From Combretum micranthum (lineage: Eukaryota > Streptophyta > Magnoliopsida > Myrtales > Combretaceae): a DNA stretch of 64,000 bases. The notes beneath the pieces are model-generated. The model saw only the letters and a program-made list of their open reading frames with translations. It was not told the origin of the DNA and ran no database searches. Below, piece after piece: positions 25,701 to 38,009 of the stretch (its first letter is position 1; every line of letters begins with the position of its first letter). Position numbers and translations under genes: made by a program. Location: the NCBI GenBank assembly GCA_024138025.1, contig JAMXBD010000715.1, positions 124,001 to 188,000 on the forward strand, written 5' to 3'.

Positions 25701-26340
25701 CGCTTGAACCTGGTGTAGAATCTCAAGAAAAGCTAAGAAAATCTTTAAAAAAAAAAACTACTATGTTCTTCTCTTATTCACAATAGTTATACAGGCTTCC
25801 TGCTAATCTAAATTAGCATAACGAGGGCCCCTATCCAAATGAGAACCTGATAGCCCAGGTTTAGAGTAGCTAATGCTCCTCCTAAAATTCATATACTACT
25901 CAATTTGTGTGGTAATTGCCACTATTATAAATTCAACTCTCTTCATTTATATGTCACACATGTTTCCAATTCATTTAGCTTTTGCTCCTTTCCTTACTAC
26001 ACCTCTGAATCAATAAATACATTCATTGAATGTATGGTTGCTACTACTCATTTGTTATGTGGTATGGAGCTAGCTTGTAATGAAAGAACTGTTGTTGTAA
26101 TTATCTTACAGACCTATGGTTTACAGTTATTACTAGTCATGCTTTCTATAGCTCAGTTGGTGTTAGAGTGTCATTGCATTATAATAATATAGGTCTCTCA
26201 TGGCGAAATAGTTGTTGCAGTTTTTATTTTTTCCTGTAGTTTCTCTAATGGCTAGGTTAAAGACAATTTATAGAGATAAAATTAAAACCGCCACTACTTG
26301 TGTAGGTTTCTAAACAAAAAGAAAAAAAAAAAAGAGGGAG
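22736..26340. other. Intergenic, no gene seen
   Basis: Contains microsatellites at 23761-23780 (GA)n and 24558-24583 (ATG)n, poly-A near 23823-23845, and a G/T-rich stretch (24780-25480) of 'ggtggt'-type sequence that encodes only short ORFs with no recognisable domain. The origin of the G/T-rich block is unknown. Confidence 0.5.
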
Positions 26341-26349
26341 GAAAAAATC

Positions 26350-26525
26350 AAAAGAAATATAAATAGGGGAAAATAGCCTTAATCCTACCTCTCTCAATCT
26401 CTCTCCGCTCTCTACCTCACTAATCTCCTCTTCGGTCTCCCTCTTGCATTTTTCACTATCTTAGCCTCCTTCCTGCATACTTTTCACTCACTTTGTTTGG
26501 AGGCTCTTTAGAGCTAAGGTACGTA
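26350..26525 (+). promoter_or_regulatory. Promoter-like TATA, CT-rich leader and splice-donor-like site
   Basis: AATATAAATAGGGG (near 26357) is followed by a CT-rich stretch (CTCTCTCAATCTCTCTCCGC) and then GCTAAGGTACGT near 26513-26524, a good plant 5' splice site. The layout matches a plant promoter with a 5'-UTR intron. No coding exon is recognisable in the next 3.7 kb, so this could equally be the leader of an unrecognised LTR. Confidence 0.35.
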
Positions 26526-29500
26526 TTTTCTCTCTTGCACTTTGTTTGATTATCACAAGTTCTTTATTTAAAAACCTTTTAATAGTATAATAGTAGAGTC
26601 TAATAACTTTAACAATTGAAAAATCATTTCTCATTTTTTTTCCCTTCTCTTGGAATTTTTTGTTTCATTCTCTCTTCATCTAGGACTATTTTATACTCTT
26701 TTTCTTCGTTTCGTTTTGCTTTTAGGTAATGATTTTCTTTTTCCTTGTTATGGATTTTAAAGTTTGATTTATGGAATGCTAAACCTAAAAGAAGAGACAA
26801 AGACTAAGGTACATGGAAGGAGAAACTAAGACTTATGTACATTCAACTTCAGTTCACCATTTGATGCTTGTTTCTTGAGAGAATGCAAGAAAATTGAAGG
26901 AAAATTATAGAAAATGGACCTTTTATTCATTGCTTTCGATTGGCTTTTTTTGTTTTCACTATATGTACTTGTGTCTATGAATAATGTGGATGTTTTTATG
27001 TTGATGCATAATGCAATGAGTATATGGATGAATGTACATGTATGTGAGTGTTGTGAGGATATGGAAGTCAGAATCGTTTGGATGATTTTGATTTGTATTT
27101 GAATTAATGAGGAAACAACACTATTAATATATGTGTATGTAAAAGCATTGTATATATTTCCTCTCATATTGTGATATTGTAAGTAGGAGCATTCTGATAA
27201 TATTTTATTGTTCATAATTTTTGAAATGGAAGATTAAAAAGTATAACTCTCATGACAAATTTAATTTTTTGTGAATTAAATTTAAAATAAGAGAGTTAAA
27301 TGATCAAATAAGCTCCTAATACTTTACGGAATTCGTTATTAAGAACATTATGAATGGGTTTATTGGATGTCTTAAAATTTAAGATAATGTTCATTATGGT
27401 CTTTAAGGAGATTTACCTAGGATAAAAATTGTTATAGGGTTTGCTTTCTTTTTTCTCTCTTTTTTTTTTTTTAAAAAAAATTGTTTGAATTATAGTGGAT
27501 TATAATGAACAATAGTGTGCCCTTGGTTAGTGAAATTGAGGTATTCCATTTACTAGCAATTTTACTCTGTAACTAGCTTTACATATATATATATATATTA
27601 TATATATATATATAATTGACAATCGAATTAATTCTCAAATATGCTTGATGAACAACTTGACCGACATGTTTGCCTTATTTTGTTTAGTGTTTGTGTTGCT
27701 AATTGTGTGTTGAGTTTGAATTTAAGGCAAAAGGGTTTACATGTACATTTTGTTGTATAATGAAGTGAAAGAGGAGATTGAAGAAGAAGAAAAAGAAGAA
27801 GAAGAGGAAGAAATGAATGAAACTGGTGTTGCATGTCTTTTGAGATCATTCTTGAAAAAAAATTTTTGGACATGTTTTGTTAATTAATTTTATTTATCAA
27901 TAACAGGTTGGAACTATTGGAAGTGGTTAAACTGTGTCTTTTGCCAATCATTTATCTCATTCAAGCCATCTACCTACATTTGATAATCACACCTCTACCA
28001 TTTAAGATGCTTTAGATTATGTTATTCTTCGTATCTTTCAAACATTTTTTTTTTTTGCGTTTTTTTTTTCTTTTGGTTACAAATGTTGAATTTGATACTT
28101 TGAATTTATTGATATTTTAGTTCATAGTTTATTGATTAAATGTTTTTCAAATACCATTATTTGAACTTAAATGAATCATTCCTTATGTAATAACTAAGTC
28201 CAAGATTTTTAATTAGTGAATGCAAACTTTTTGATTTTGTTTAGTACTTTGATTGAAATTAAACTATAATGTAAATTATGGTGTTTGAAGTGGAAATTAC
28301 CATATAAGTACACCACTTTGTTCATATTTTATTAGGTGTTTAATTTTGGCACCAAAAATTATACAGATGACGAGATCCGCCTCAATACGTAATATATTGG
28401 GTGTTAAAATTTTTGTTCTAAGTAGTTTTAATTGTTCTATTTGCTAATAAATATGCCTTAAAAAATGCTAAAATTTTGGCAGCACAAAGATTTGAAGGTC
28501 CGGTTTGCCTATATATTTTGCCTCAAAGTAAGTGCCAAAATAATCATGCTTAATTCCTGTGGCAGTCCAAACCACCAATAGATTGGTTATTTTTAATTTG
28601 CCTTTGTTATGTAATGGCGGTTTGGATTTCTGCTACAAGATACTAGTCTACCCCGATAGATGCCAAAACCGCATCTACATTATAGGGATAGTGGCATTTG
28701 CAGCAGTGAAGAACAATTACCTTTATGACCATCGCTACAAAGAAAAAAAAACACCGTAAAAGACATAATTTATTGTTGTTGTTGCGGTGGATAGATGAAT
28801 TGGCTGCTGCTCTGCTAATGGTTGTCATGTTCGACTAACTTGCATCAAAGCTGCTTGGATATTACTTGGTCGGTTGCCAAAGTTATTGTTATCAAATTTA
28901 CACTTTGAAGCTTGACAAGTTGGCATAAGTTTTTACAAGTCAGGTTTGCCACTTGATTTGAAGATTTGCAACTTGATATTCTTGCTCAAAGTTGTCTTCA
29001 TGCTCTATTATGCTAGTCTACTGTCGTGCGAGTTCGTGGTGGTCAGCAACAAAGCTACTCAATTGCTGCTACGTTCAAGTTTGAGTGCATGCTACTTCTT
29101 GTTGTCATATGCATGAGTTTAGTAACTCGAAAACTTCAACATCTAGCAGCTATGGTTAGTGCTTGCAGCTATAGATATGTACGAGTATTAGAGCAGGCAA
29201 GTGGTGTTCGATTGATGAACATCATGAGCACTTAAGGTGTTAGTTAGGGTGCTCCATTGAGTTAGTTAAGCTCTCACATAGCTAAGCTAATCTGTCAATT
29301 TCGATCTGTGTTTCTTGGTTTATCTATGAGCACAACAAAATAATTTCGTTGTGACTGTCATGTTCTTGTGCTTTTGGCTGAACTGCTGCTCGGTTGTATA
29401 TTTGTAGGCACTCAGGCATGATAATGCTTGTCAATAGTTGGAATTGTTGTAGAAAATTTAAGTGTCACAGCTTAAGGCATGATAGACACTGTCTTTAATG

Positions 29501-30260
29501 ATCATTCTCCTACCAAAATAAAATAATCTAACAGTGAAAGAATGTATCCCCGAGGATTTAACAAGCTCTTCTAGAAAAATACTAGGATCAAGAACAACAG
29601 AGGAAAGGTAAGAAAACCTAGCAGAATAGCAAAACTTGTAAAATAAATTGGTTAGTAAAAGGGAATCTAATTATAAATTTTTGAAAAATGATATTTTACA
29701 CCTTTTGAAATTCTATAATAGGTAATGATTACAACAGTTAGGTAATTAACAAATAATAATGTCTGTAATAAGTATATTTTAAAATTAGATAACTTCTACA
29801 ATGAATATAGTTTAAAATAAATAATGCTTCTAACATATATAATTTTAAAATTATGTTACACCGATAACAAAATAAATATTTGAAATTAAAAAATATTTGT
29901 TCAAAAAACTAGGCTTGTGCAAATTTACCAATTTGTACTAGATTCGAACTTTTAGCCCAATTTTCGTGCGCACAAGCCCATCCTTTTTCACTTGCTCTTT
30001 ACAAGCACATATAATTGAATTGGTTAATAAATTGAGAAAAAATTTTGGTTTTAAGTAATGTGGGACAAAAGTCCTTTTAAAACATATTACTAATACATAC
30101 AATAGGAACATTATGAGGCGACTGATTTTTAGCTTGGATTGGTCCATAGTTGTGCTACTTTAGCTGGTTTGCTAAGTCTACTACTCTAGTCCTATCTACT
30201 GCAATAGGTGATCCATATTCCTAAGTTAGATACTCAATTGCTACTGTTAGCTCAATTGAA
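26526..30260. other. Intergenic, no gene seen
   Basis: AT-rich. An (AT)n tract lies near 27582-27615 and a GTTGTTGTT/GCTGCT-rich stretch at about 28770-29250 gives short ORFs without domains. 'ccatcgctacaaagaaaaaa' near 28728 is faintly like a CACTA terminus but no partner end was found. Confidence 0.5.
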
Positions 30261-30265
30261 GTTAC

Positions 30266-33200
30266 TGTCATGCCTCAACGGGTACCCTAAACGTGACAGC
30301 CCGCCGCACACAATATTAAAACTTAAGAATGACTACCTTAGTCACTCAAAAGTTTCTATATCGGTACAAGGCATACATTCATATCAAAGGGAGACCAGTG
30401 AAATAATGCATTTTAAGATATTGGCAGCGGAACATACAAAATAACACTTAATACAATTAATAGAAACATAAAGTCTTACAACTTCTAAGGGGCATTCCCC
30501 CGATAAATTCCATAACAACATGGTTCTACTAAAGATAAAATAACTAAAGTTAGAAGATTTTAGAAAAAATCTACTCTATGACTTCAAAACAGAATTCCTT
30601 CAAAAGCTTCTCAAAATAAAGATTCTACTTGGGTGGTCAAGATGGTATCGGGTGCAAAAGATAATCCTGCAATGTCAAAAGTCTGGAGGAATATATGCAT
30701 AACTAGCTTAGTGAGATATTCCTTACGCAAAAGTACTCATAACAAGCAATCAACCAAGTTTATTAATCAAGCATATGAAATGCAACAACTATATGATCAA
30801 ACTTTACATACGACAATCTGGTTTTGTATGTGTGATGGATTTATCTCTCCATCGGTGGTTAAGGAATGCTTTGAACTAGATCCCAAACGACCTTCTTAAA
30901 GTTGCGCGTGTGTTGGGGTTCCAACGAATCGTACTACTAGTCTCCGGACTTTCCTTACCTAAAGCGATCGATCCAGCTCGGCTACAACTTGAGACCGTAT
31001 TCTCCGAACATCTTAAACTCTCAAGGTTGTAATAAGGCAGTTTACCTTTCCGGTCACACGCTGAGGAGTAGGAGCAAAATTTCAAAATGATATTCTAAGT
31101 GATATACATGAGCAATTTATTATATGGGGATTCCGATATGACATTAAATCATTTAAAGCGATCAAGCAATATTTGCACAAATAACAATACATACATAGAA
31201 ACATTTATGTCAATCACAAATCGGGTTCCGATATACTTATTGTTCATTGATCGCACACAACGATCCACATACATAATTCCCATGATAACCCACATGCATA
31301 TCAATTTTATCTTTTTCCTAACATCTAGTACTCTATTCTACAAGCACATGCGCGAATACATAAATGTAAAGGAAACTCACTCATCCATAGTGTTCTTCTA
31401 GGAGTCGAAGTAATCCTCGGGGAAGAGAAGATCTTGGTCCTCGACACCTAAACAAAAGAAATACCCGAAGTGAGTATTTCATCCAAGATCCACTCAATTT
31501 CTCTAATCTATCATATTGAATTCGTAAAAATCGTATGAAATGAAAATCCCAACTTAAAATGGTTATAACTTGCTCATTTTAACTCGGAATTTCGCATATT
31601 ATATACCGATTTTTACCTACTCGAAAAGATCTATTTATTTCTAAGGTTATTTTTATCAAAAGAAGTTATTTGGGTCTCGGAATAGTAACATATAAATTTG
31701 ATACGAAAATTCCAATTTCAAAAATTAAGTTTTCAAACTTTTCTTCATTCAAGAATTTTTGTACAAAAATATAGATAATTGTATGGTTGAAAAATCCTTT
31801 GAATACACACACACACACACACACACACATATATTATATATATACTCAAACCATATGCATGAATTTAGTGGTATTGTCTCAACAATGATTTTGTATAATA
31901 AAATGTCTTAAAAGTGAGAAAAGCTAAGTTTTTCTAAAAGAAATTTTTAATCTTTTAGGATTCCCATAAATTTATTTCTAGTGTTTTGGAAAACATAGTT
32001 TTTCTAAATATTTCATGGTTATATGTTCTAAAGCTTTTCTAATGTTAGATATACTTTAAAAGAATAATATCAATGATCTTATAAGTTAATTTTTGAAAAA
32101 CTTATCTAGACCTTAGTATTTTAGAGTGTTGGTAGAAAACTTTTGATAATTAAGTTTAGGAAAACTTTTGGTTAAACAAAGAATAAAGTTTAAAGAAACT
32201 TTCTTATTTTATTGGTTTGAAAAGAGAGTTTGTAATAACTTTATTTTATATATTTCTTGATAAAATCACATATTGTGTTATTACTAAAACTTGAGCTAAA
32301 CTTATCTAATCTTAGAAAATATTTGTTAAGATAGAAATTATTCCTTATGTGACAAAATTTATTTTTAAAGAGAGTATTTTTATTACTTAAGAAAACTCAT
32401 TTCCATTATGGTTGAGACAATATCAACATGTTCATGCATGAATGAGAATATGTAACTATGAGAAATGTAATAAAACAACATAATAAGATAAATTATAAAG
32501 AGCATAAAAGTAAAGTCAAGTATTGGGAACCTTAGCTTCATCAAGGTATCACGGGATTAAGAATAGACTAGTCCTCAAAAGAAAAGAAAAGCAAAGGAAG
32601 AAAATTGTTTTGACTTGATATGAACAAGTCTAAGACTAGAAGGACTAGTCTTAATAATAACATGAAATAAATAAATTGCATAACTTGAAAGTAAATAAAT
32701 AACAAATGAGCTTATATGCTACTAAATAAATATATATACATAATATACATAATACTTTATACAAGTTAGATTAGAAACAAATAATAACAATAATAAAAAC
32801 ATAATGAAAAATAGAAACATGAACAAAAAAAAACATGAATAAATTGTTGCTTCTTTAACTCTCATGAGTCTAAGAAACATACACTAAACTCATGTTAAGT
32901 TGTATGAACATGATGAGTAAATGAGAGAAATTTACCTAAGGTTTATGTGTTTGTTGAAGAAGAATAGAATGATTTGTAGTAATATGTGGGAATGTGTTTT
33001 CTAAAAAAAAGAGAGAACTTGAGAGAGATCTTAAGAGAGGGATTTTATGGAGTGATTTTGGGAGAGTTTTAGTAAGAAATAAGTTGTGTGAAAGAATGAA
33101 AGATAAATGGGGTATTTATAGATTTTTGGAGGGGAAATTAGATGTAATTAAATAAATTGAGATTGAAGGGAGAGAGGGGCACCAGTTTGCTTGTAGGGAG

Positions 33201-33802
33201 GGGAGAAATATATTTTGTTTGTTTTGTAATAAAAGAAGTAATGTATAAAGTGTGATGTGATTAAAGTTATATGGGGAAGGTAAATTGTAAGGTATAGATA
33301 TGGTAATGTGTAAGAATAGAGTGTAAGAAAAAGTAGAGATAGATGAATAGTAATAAATAGTAGAAAAGTACTATGAATAGTAGACTAGACAATTAAAATA
33401 CCGGTAGTAAAGAAAATAGGCGTAAACGACTTATATATGATATTTTTAGTTATTGAAAAATTCTAAAATTGATATTTTTGAAAACCTTATAATTTTACGA
33501 ATCTATTGGTGTTGTCAAAATATTTTCATTATCCGGTGCACCGGGGCATAGTTTTTGAAAACTGATCCCGTTTGGATCCGAAGGACACTTGAAAAATTAC
33601 GAATCTGATATTTTTAAGCTTTCTTATATTGTTACGAACCATAATCCACAATTATCTTAATTTCGTTTTCTAGGGTTTAAGAACACGGGATTGCTGGATC
33701 TAGATTCACCAGGCCAAACATAGAATTAGGTTAATTTTAGGGTTTCGGTTTGACTTCCGGTTCTAGGGTTTTTTATATTATCGAAAAATCTAGGGGCTTA
33801 CA
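30266..33802 (-). repeat. Solo LTR, family A, 3537 bp, perfect target duplication
   Basis: The + strand begins TGTCATGCCTCAACGGGTAC and ends CTAGGGGCTTACA, with GTTAC on both sides (30261-30265 and 33803-33807). Read on the minus strand it starts TGTAAGCCCCTAGATTTTTC and ends TGAGGCATGACA, the family A termini. The minus strand carries a TATA box (33109-33121), a pyrimidine-rich leader, CTTAGGTAAAT near 32940 and GTGAGT at 31375-31380. There is no gag or pol, so it is the product of LTR-LTR recombination. An (AC)n microsatellite lies at 31805-31828. Confidence 0.85.
33109..33121 (-). promoter_or_regulatory. TATA box of the solo LTR
   Basis: The minus strand reads CTATAAATACCCC and is followed by a CT-rich leader (TCTCTCAAGTTCTCTC near 33010). 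CTATAAATACCCC also occurs at 36656-36668 in the other family A LTR. Confidence 0.65.
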
Positions 33803-33807
33803 GTTAC

Positions 33808-35911
33808 TCTTGCTCAAATTTGTTAATGGCTACTACAGTGTTGATATCTACTTGATAGTATTTTTTTTCAATGGCTAAAGTAAAAACTTTGAGCATTTAG
33901 CTCGTATTTACTTGTCCCTGGTTGAAGAGCCAAGTAATGGTCAACATTTAATAGAATATGAGTAACATGTTGGTTCATTGAGACAAAATTACGAATCCTT
34001 TCACTAATCATACAAAACTGATCTAAAAATATGTATTTAATTAACTTTTAAGCAAATATTTCGTCCTACTTGGACATGTATTTTACTTCTCTTAAATTCA
34101 AAATCATGATAAATATATTGAGTCATGCATAAAAGTGTGCTATTCAGGTAGAGATAAATGTGATATTTAGCTTTACTTGTTGCAAACACAACCATATTTA
34201 ATAGTAATTAGGATGCTCACTTTGCTATAAAACCTAAACATCAGAGTGAGCTTCTGAGTAGATGACTCCAACTCTAGGTCACCCAAACATGACAATAATA
34301 ATAAGTATTTTGTTAAATTTATAATAGAGGCTTGCATAAATTCTACCCTTTCTTACTATAATTTCTCGACTTAGTATTTATCATTGATTTTGTGATATCT
34401 CGATCATTGTGGACTTGTTTTACGTGGAAAAGTATTCGGTTTCATATGATTTCAAATGGACTTTTCATTTGTAATATTATTTTTACCTTTCTAAGGCTTG
34501 AGGGATAAGAAATCACAAGAGTCAAATTCGACTCAAGCTATTTTTAAAAAATGTTTCTAGGGGTTTTCTATGCTCTTTTGTCTTAAATCACTTGTAAACT
34601 TATCTATAACTTACATTTGCCAACTTACATAAGAATTTTGACATATCTAATCAAGATATCTAATGAAATATATATTCTCAACTTCTTATATATAAAATAA
34701 TAAAGACAAGTTAAGTAGCATAACTTAAGTGGCAATTTTGCATTATTTCCTTCCAAATACTAATTTCGTTACTCTTAATGGAGAAAAATCAATTAAAATT
34801 TTTCTTTTCTTAGCTCACAAGGTTCTCAACCAAACAAGAAGAGAAAGGGAAATATTTTTTATTGAAGTCTTCGTAATGTTCCATACTCCTCTTTTCTTCT
34901 AAGAATCACAATATTTGATTATGCACATGCATTCTTCTACTTATAAATATAATTTATTATATACATGTATCTCTTATCACATAAATCACCACTCTTTACC
35001 CTATCATCTAGCATAATCAAAGCCTTTTCCATGTTAAGAAAAGGTTATGGGTTAAGGAACTTATCAATAAAGTTCTTAATACCAAGGTTGATTTTGAACT
35101 TAGTTGATGTTTTTAGCTTCCCTTCTTCTCCTTATTTATGGCCTATGGCTAGAGGGACATATTAAGATTATGCCTCCCTAAGAAATAAAAATAAGAAGAA
35201 AGGAGAAAGGGAAAGAGACAATGTTGAGAAAGAGAGAGAGACTTTGTGTGATGGCATGAGAGAGAAAGAGAAGGGGATGTATGTGTGTGTGTTTAGCTAG
35301 TTTAAGAGAGATAAAAAGTAGTAGGTTCATAGGTCTAGATACTTGATTGTACAACATTCCTACTTCTCTTGTTAATTTGATCAAGGAATTATATATGGTT
35401 TTCCTTGATTTAAGGAAGTTAAAGCTTGTGAAGGTGATCAAAGGGGAGAAGAGAGTGTTAGTGCTAAATATATGTGAAAGGGAGTCAATTTGATTTGTTT
35501 CTTCTCCAATTACCTAGTTATAATAGAATTATATCATTGTTTGATATTATAATTTAGGTTTTGTGTACATGTGGAAAGTGAATTAATGCCAAATTCGAAG
35601 GGAAAGAGTAGTTTTGAGTTGAAATTGTTTATCTATATTTTGAGTATTCTTTTAGGACCTAATTTACTTAATATGCTCTTGGAATATGATGTTTACATAG
35701 GTCTAATTCAAACCTGGTTTGTAATTATTCATGCAAATTCAATTTATTAAAGATTATCCTAAAGGATCATCATTATTCATTTAAGGATTATGTGTATATT
35801 GATTAATATCTAAGTTTTAATTATTATTAAGGTTATTCATTTCTTTGTTAAGGTATAAGGTGTAAGATTGAATCAAGGAGTTCGAGTTGTGATTTCAAGA
35901 GTTACAGGACT
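33808..35911. other. Intergenic, no gene seen
   Basis: No recognisable gene or element. The minus strand of about 35180-35300 is CT-rich (leader-like), but no TATA or coding exon could be tied to it. Confidence 0.5.
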
Positions 35912-36655
35912 ATTATTGTGAATCCCTAGATTTTATGATACAAAAACTTAGAATCGGTATTTGAACCAAAACCTTAAGTCAAATCGGATCAACCGTAAAC
36001 CCCATAAACCTTATACTGGACCAGATAAAAATCTAGAACCCTAAGGTATCATATGAAGAAGGAAAAAGTAAAAACCTTGAAAATAAGGCGAGTATATGAT
36101 TTATATCCTAAGACAATAAGTTTATCCGAAACCCTAATCATTTTGACCCTTTTTTATAACCGTTTATATACTCGATCACTAACATGCAAACTAAAGTAAT
36201 ATAATCTGATAAACAATTAATAATAAAATAGTACTAATTTATTCATATAATATAAGATAAAATTTTATTGGTTCATAAAAAAGTTAGTTATAACACTTAT
36301 ACACGTATTTTATCTTCTACTAGTAAATATTTTGTCATTTTCAAATTACTTTTCATTACTATGCACATCAAGCACCTTTTCATACTACTCTTACATCTAT
36401 ATTTAATTTTCTAATACCTATTCTTACACATACCATACTTTACATTATTTTTCATAACAAAATTCATTTCTTTTCTTTTCTTATCTTTTCCTCTCTCTCA
36501 CTCCTCCACGCTTCCCTCCCCCTCCCCCCCCATCCAGCCACCTACCCACCCATACCCATACACACACTCAATGCACTGTTGACTGCTCTTTCTTTCCCCT
36601 TTATTTTATTTTTTTTTCCATTTTTCTTTGACACATTAATTCCCTCGCTTTTCCT

Positions 36656-36668
36656 CTATAAATACCCC
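36656..36668 (+). promoter_or_regulatory. TATA box of the outer solo LTR
   Basis: CTATAAATACCCC, followed by a leader with (CTC)n, (TC)n at 36770-36789 and (TA)n at 36790-36809. Identical to the TATA box at 33109-33121. Confidence 0.65.
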
Positions 36669-36766
36669 TCTCATTTGTTATTTCTTCACACTTTGCATAA
36701 CCATTATTTCTCTTAAATTTTCTAAAACTTTCCCTCCTCCTCTCCTCCTCCTCCTCCTCCACTCCA

Positions 36767-36809
<43 letters not shown>

Positions 36810-38009
36810 TTCTCATACACATTTCAATTCTTCCTTTAGGTAACTACACTAAACCAGCTCTATATATTATGGTATGCAACATATGTGTGTGTCTTGATCT
36901 AATTTCCATAAAATATCCCAATGATGCATTATCCTAAGGATGAAAAAATATAAGACAACGTACTTGGTTTCAAGTTATGTTCATATTCTATTCACGTTGT
37001 TTCATGTTTTTGGATCTAAACTTTCATATATATATATATATATATAAGTATGTATAAGCATAAGTATAAGTATAAATAAGCTTTAAAGCATACTGCTTAC
37101 TAATCTTACTATTACTTATTTCATGTTCTTTTATTTCAAACAATTTTATTTCATGTAAATTTATATTAGACTAGTCAATTTTTAGTCTTGGACTTGTTCA
37201 TACTCAAGTTCAAAGGGGACTGGATCATTTTAAGTCTTGAGGAGCCTTGATAAAAATGTAAGACTTCCACTTGTTTTTATTTCATCTTGTTTTGTTTTAA
37301 TTTATTTTACACAATAGTTGGATAATTTCAAGTCGTGGGGTGCATTGATTATGAACTAAGACTCCCATATTTATTTTGTTATCTTTATATTTCTATTATT
37401 AACTTTGTCAATGTTTTATTTTAAGTTCATGGTAACATTGCAATATATTTTTTAGTTTAGTTTTATGCTCATATACATAAATGCTCATAGCGATGTTGTT
37501 ATGATGCTAAAGTGAATTTCCTAAACCTCATATGTTGACAATTCTTTGTTATGTAAATTATTTTCTAAAATATATTTTCAATACTTAGGAAAAACCTTTG
37601 TAAAAAGAAAAAAATTTGAAAACGAAACAAAAATCCTATTTTTCTATGAATACCGAGACATAAGCATGAATTTTGAAGATTTTTACAACTTGGAATTCTT
37701 TTCTTAAAAACACATAAAAATCAATATTTTGGAAAACAAGCTTTGAACTAAAAATTTAACCAAAATTTACAAAGAATAAAATAAAGTATAACACTTTTTT
37801 TTAAGTTAAAATTTCACTACAAAATCTTCAAGGCTACTTTTCAACAACCTAAGCTTTTCTTAATATTGTTGTAAAGGCTATTTAGTGAAAATTCTATTTT
37901 GAGCAACATTGCTAGGATCATGTATGTGCTATGAGCTATTGAATTTAATTGTGTTTAAATAAAGACATAACAAAATATACTTGCCTTAGAGAGTTTATAA
38001 ATGAAGAAA

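Noticed and set aside
26826..27215. 129-codon minus-strand ORF
   Set aside because: Ser/Thr/Ile-rich without domain or conserved motifs; no splice or promoter context on that strand.
26290..28745. Possible CACTA transposon ('cgccactact' near 26290, 'cgctacaaagaaaa' near 28730)
   Set aside because: The two motifs are not inverted relative to each other as CACTA termini must be, and no 3-bp target duplication was found.
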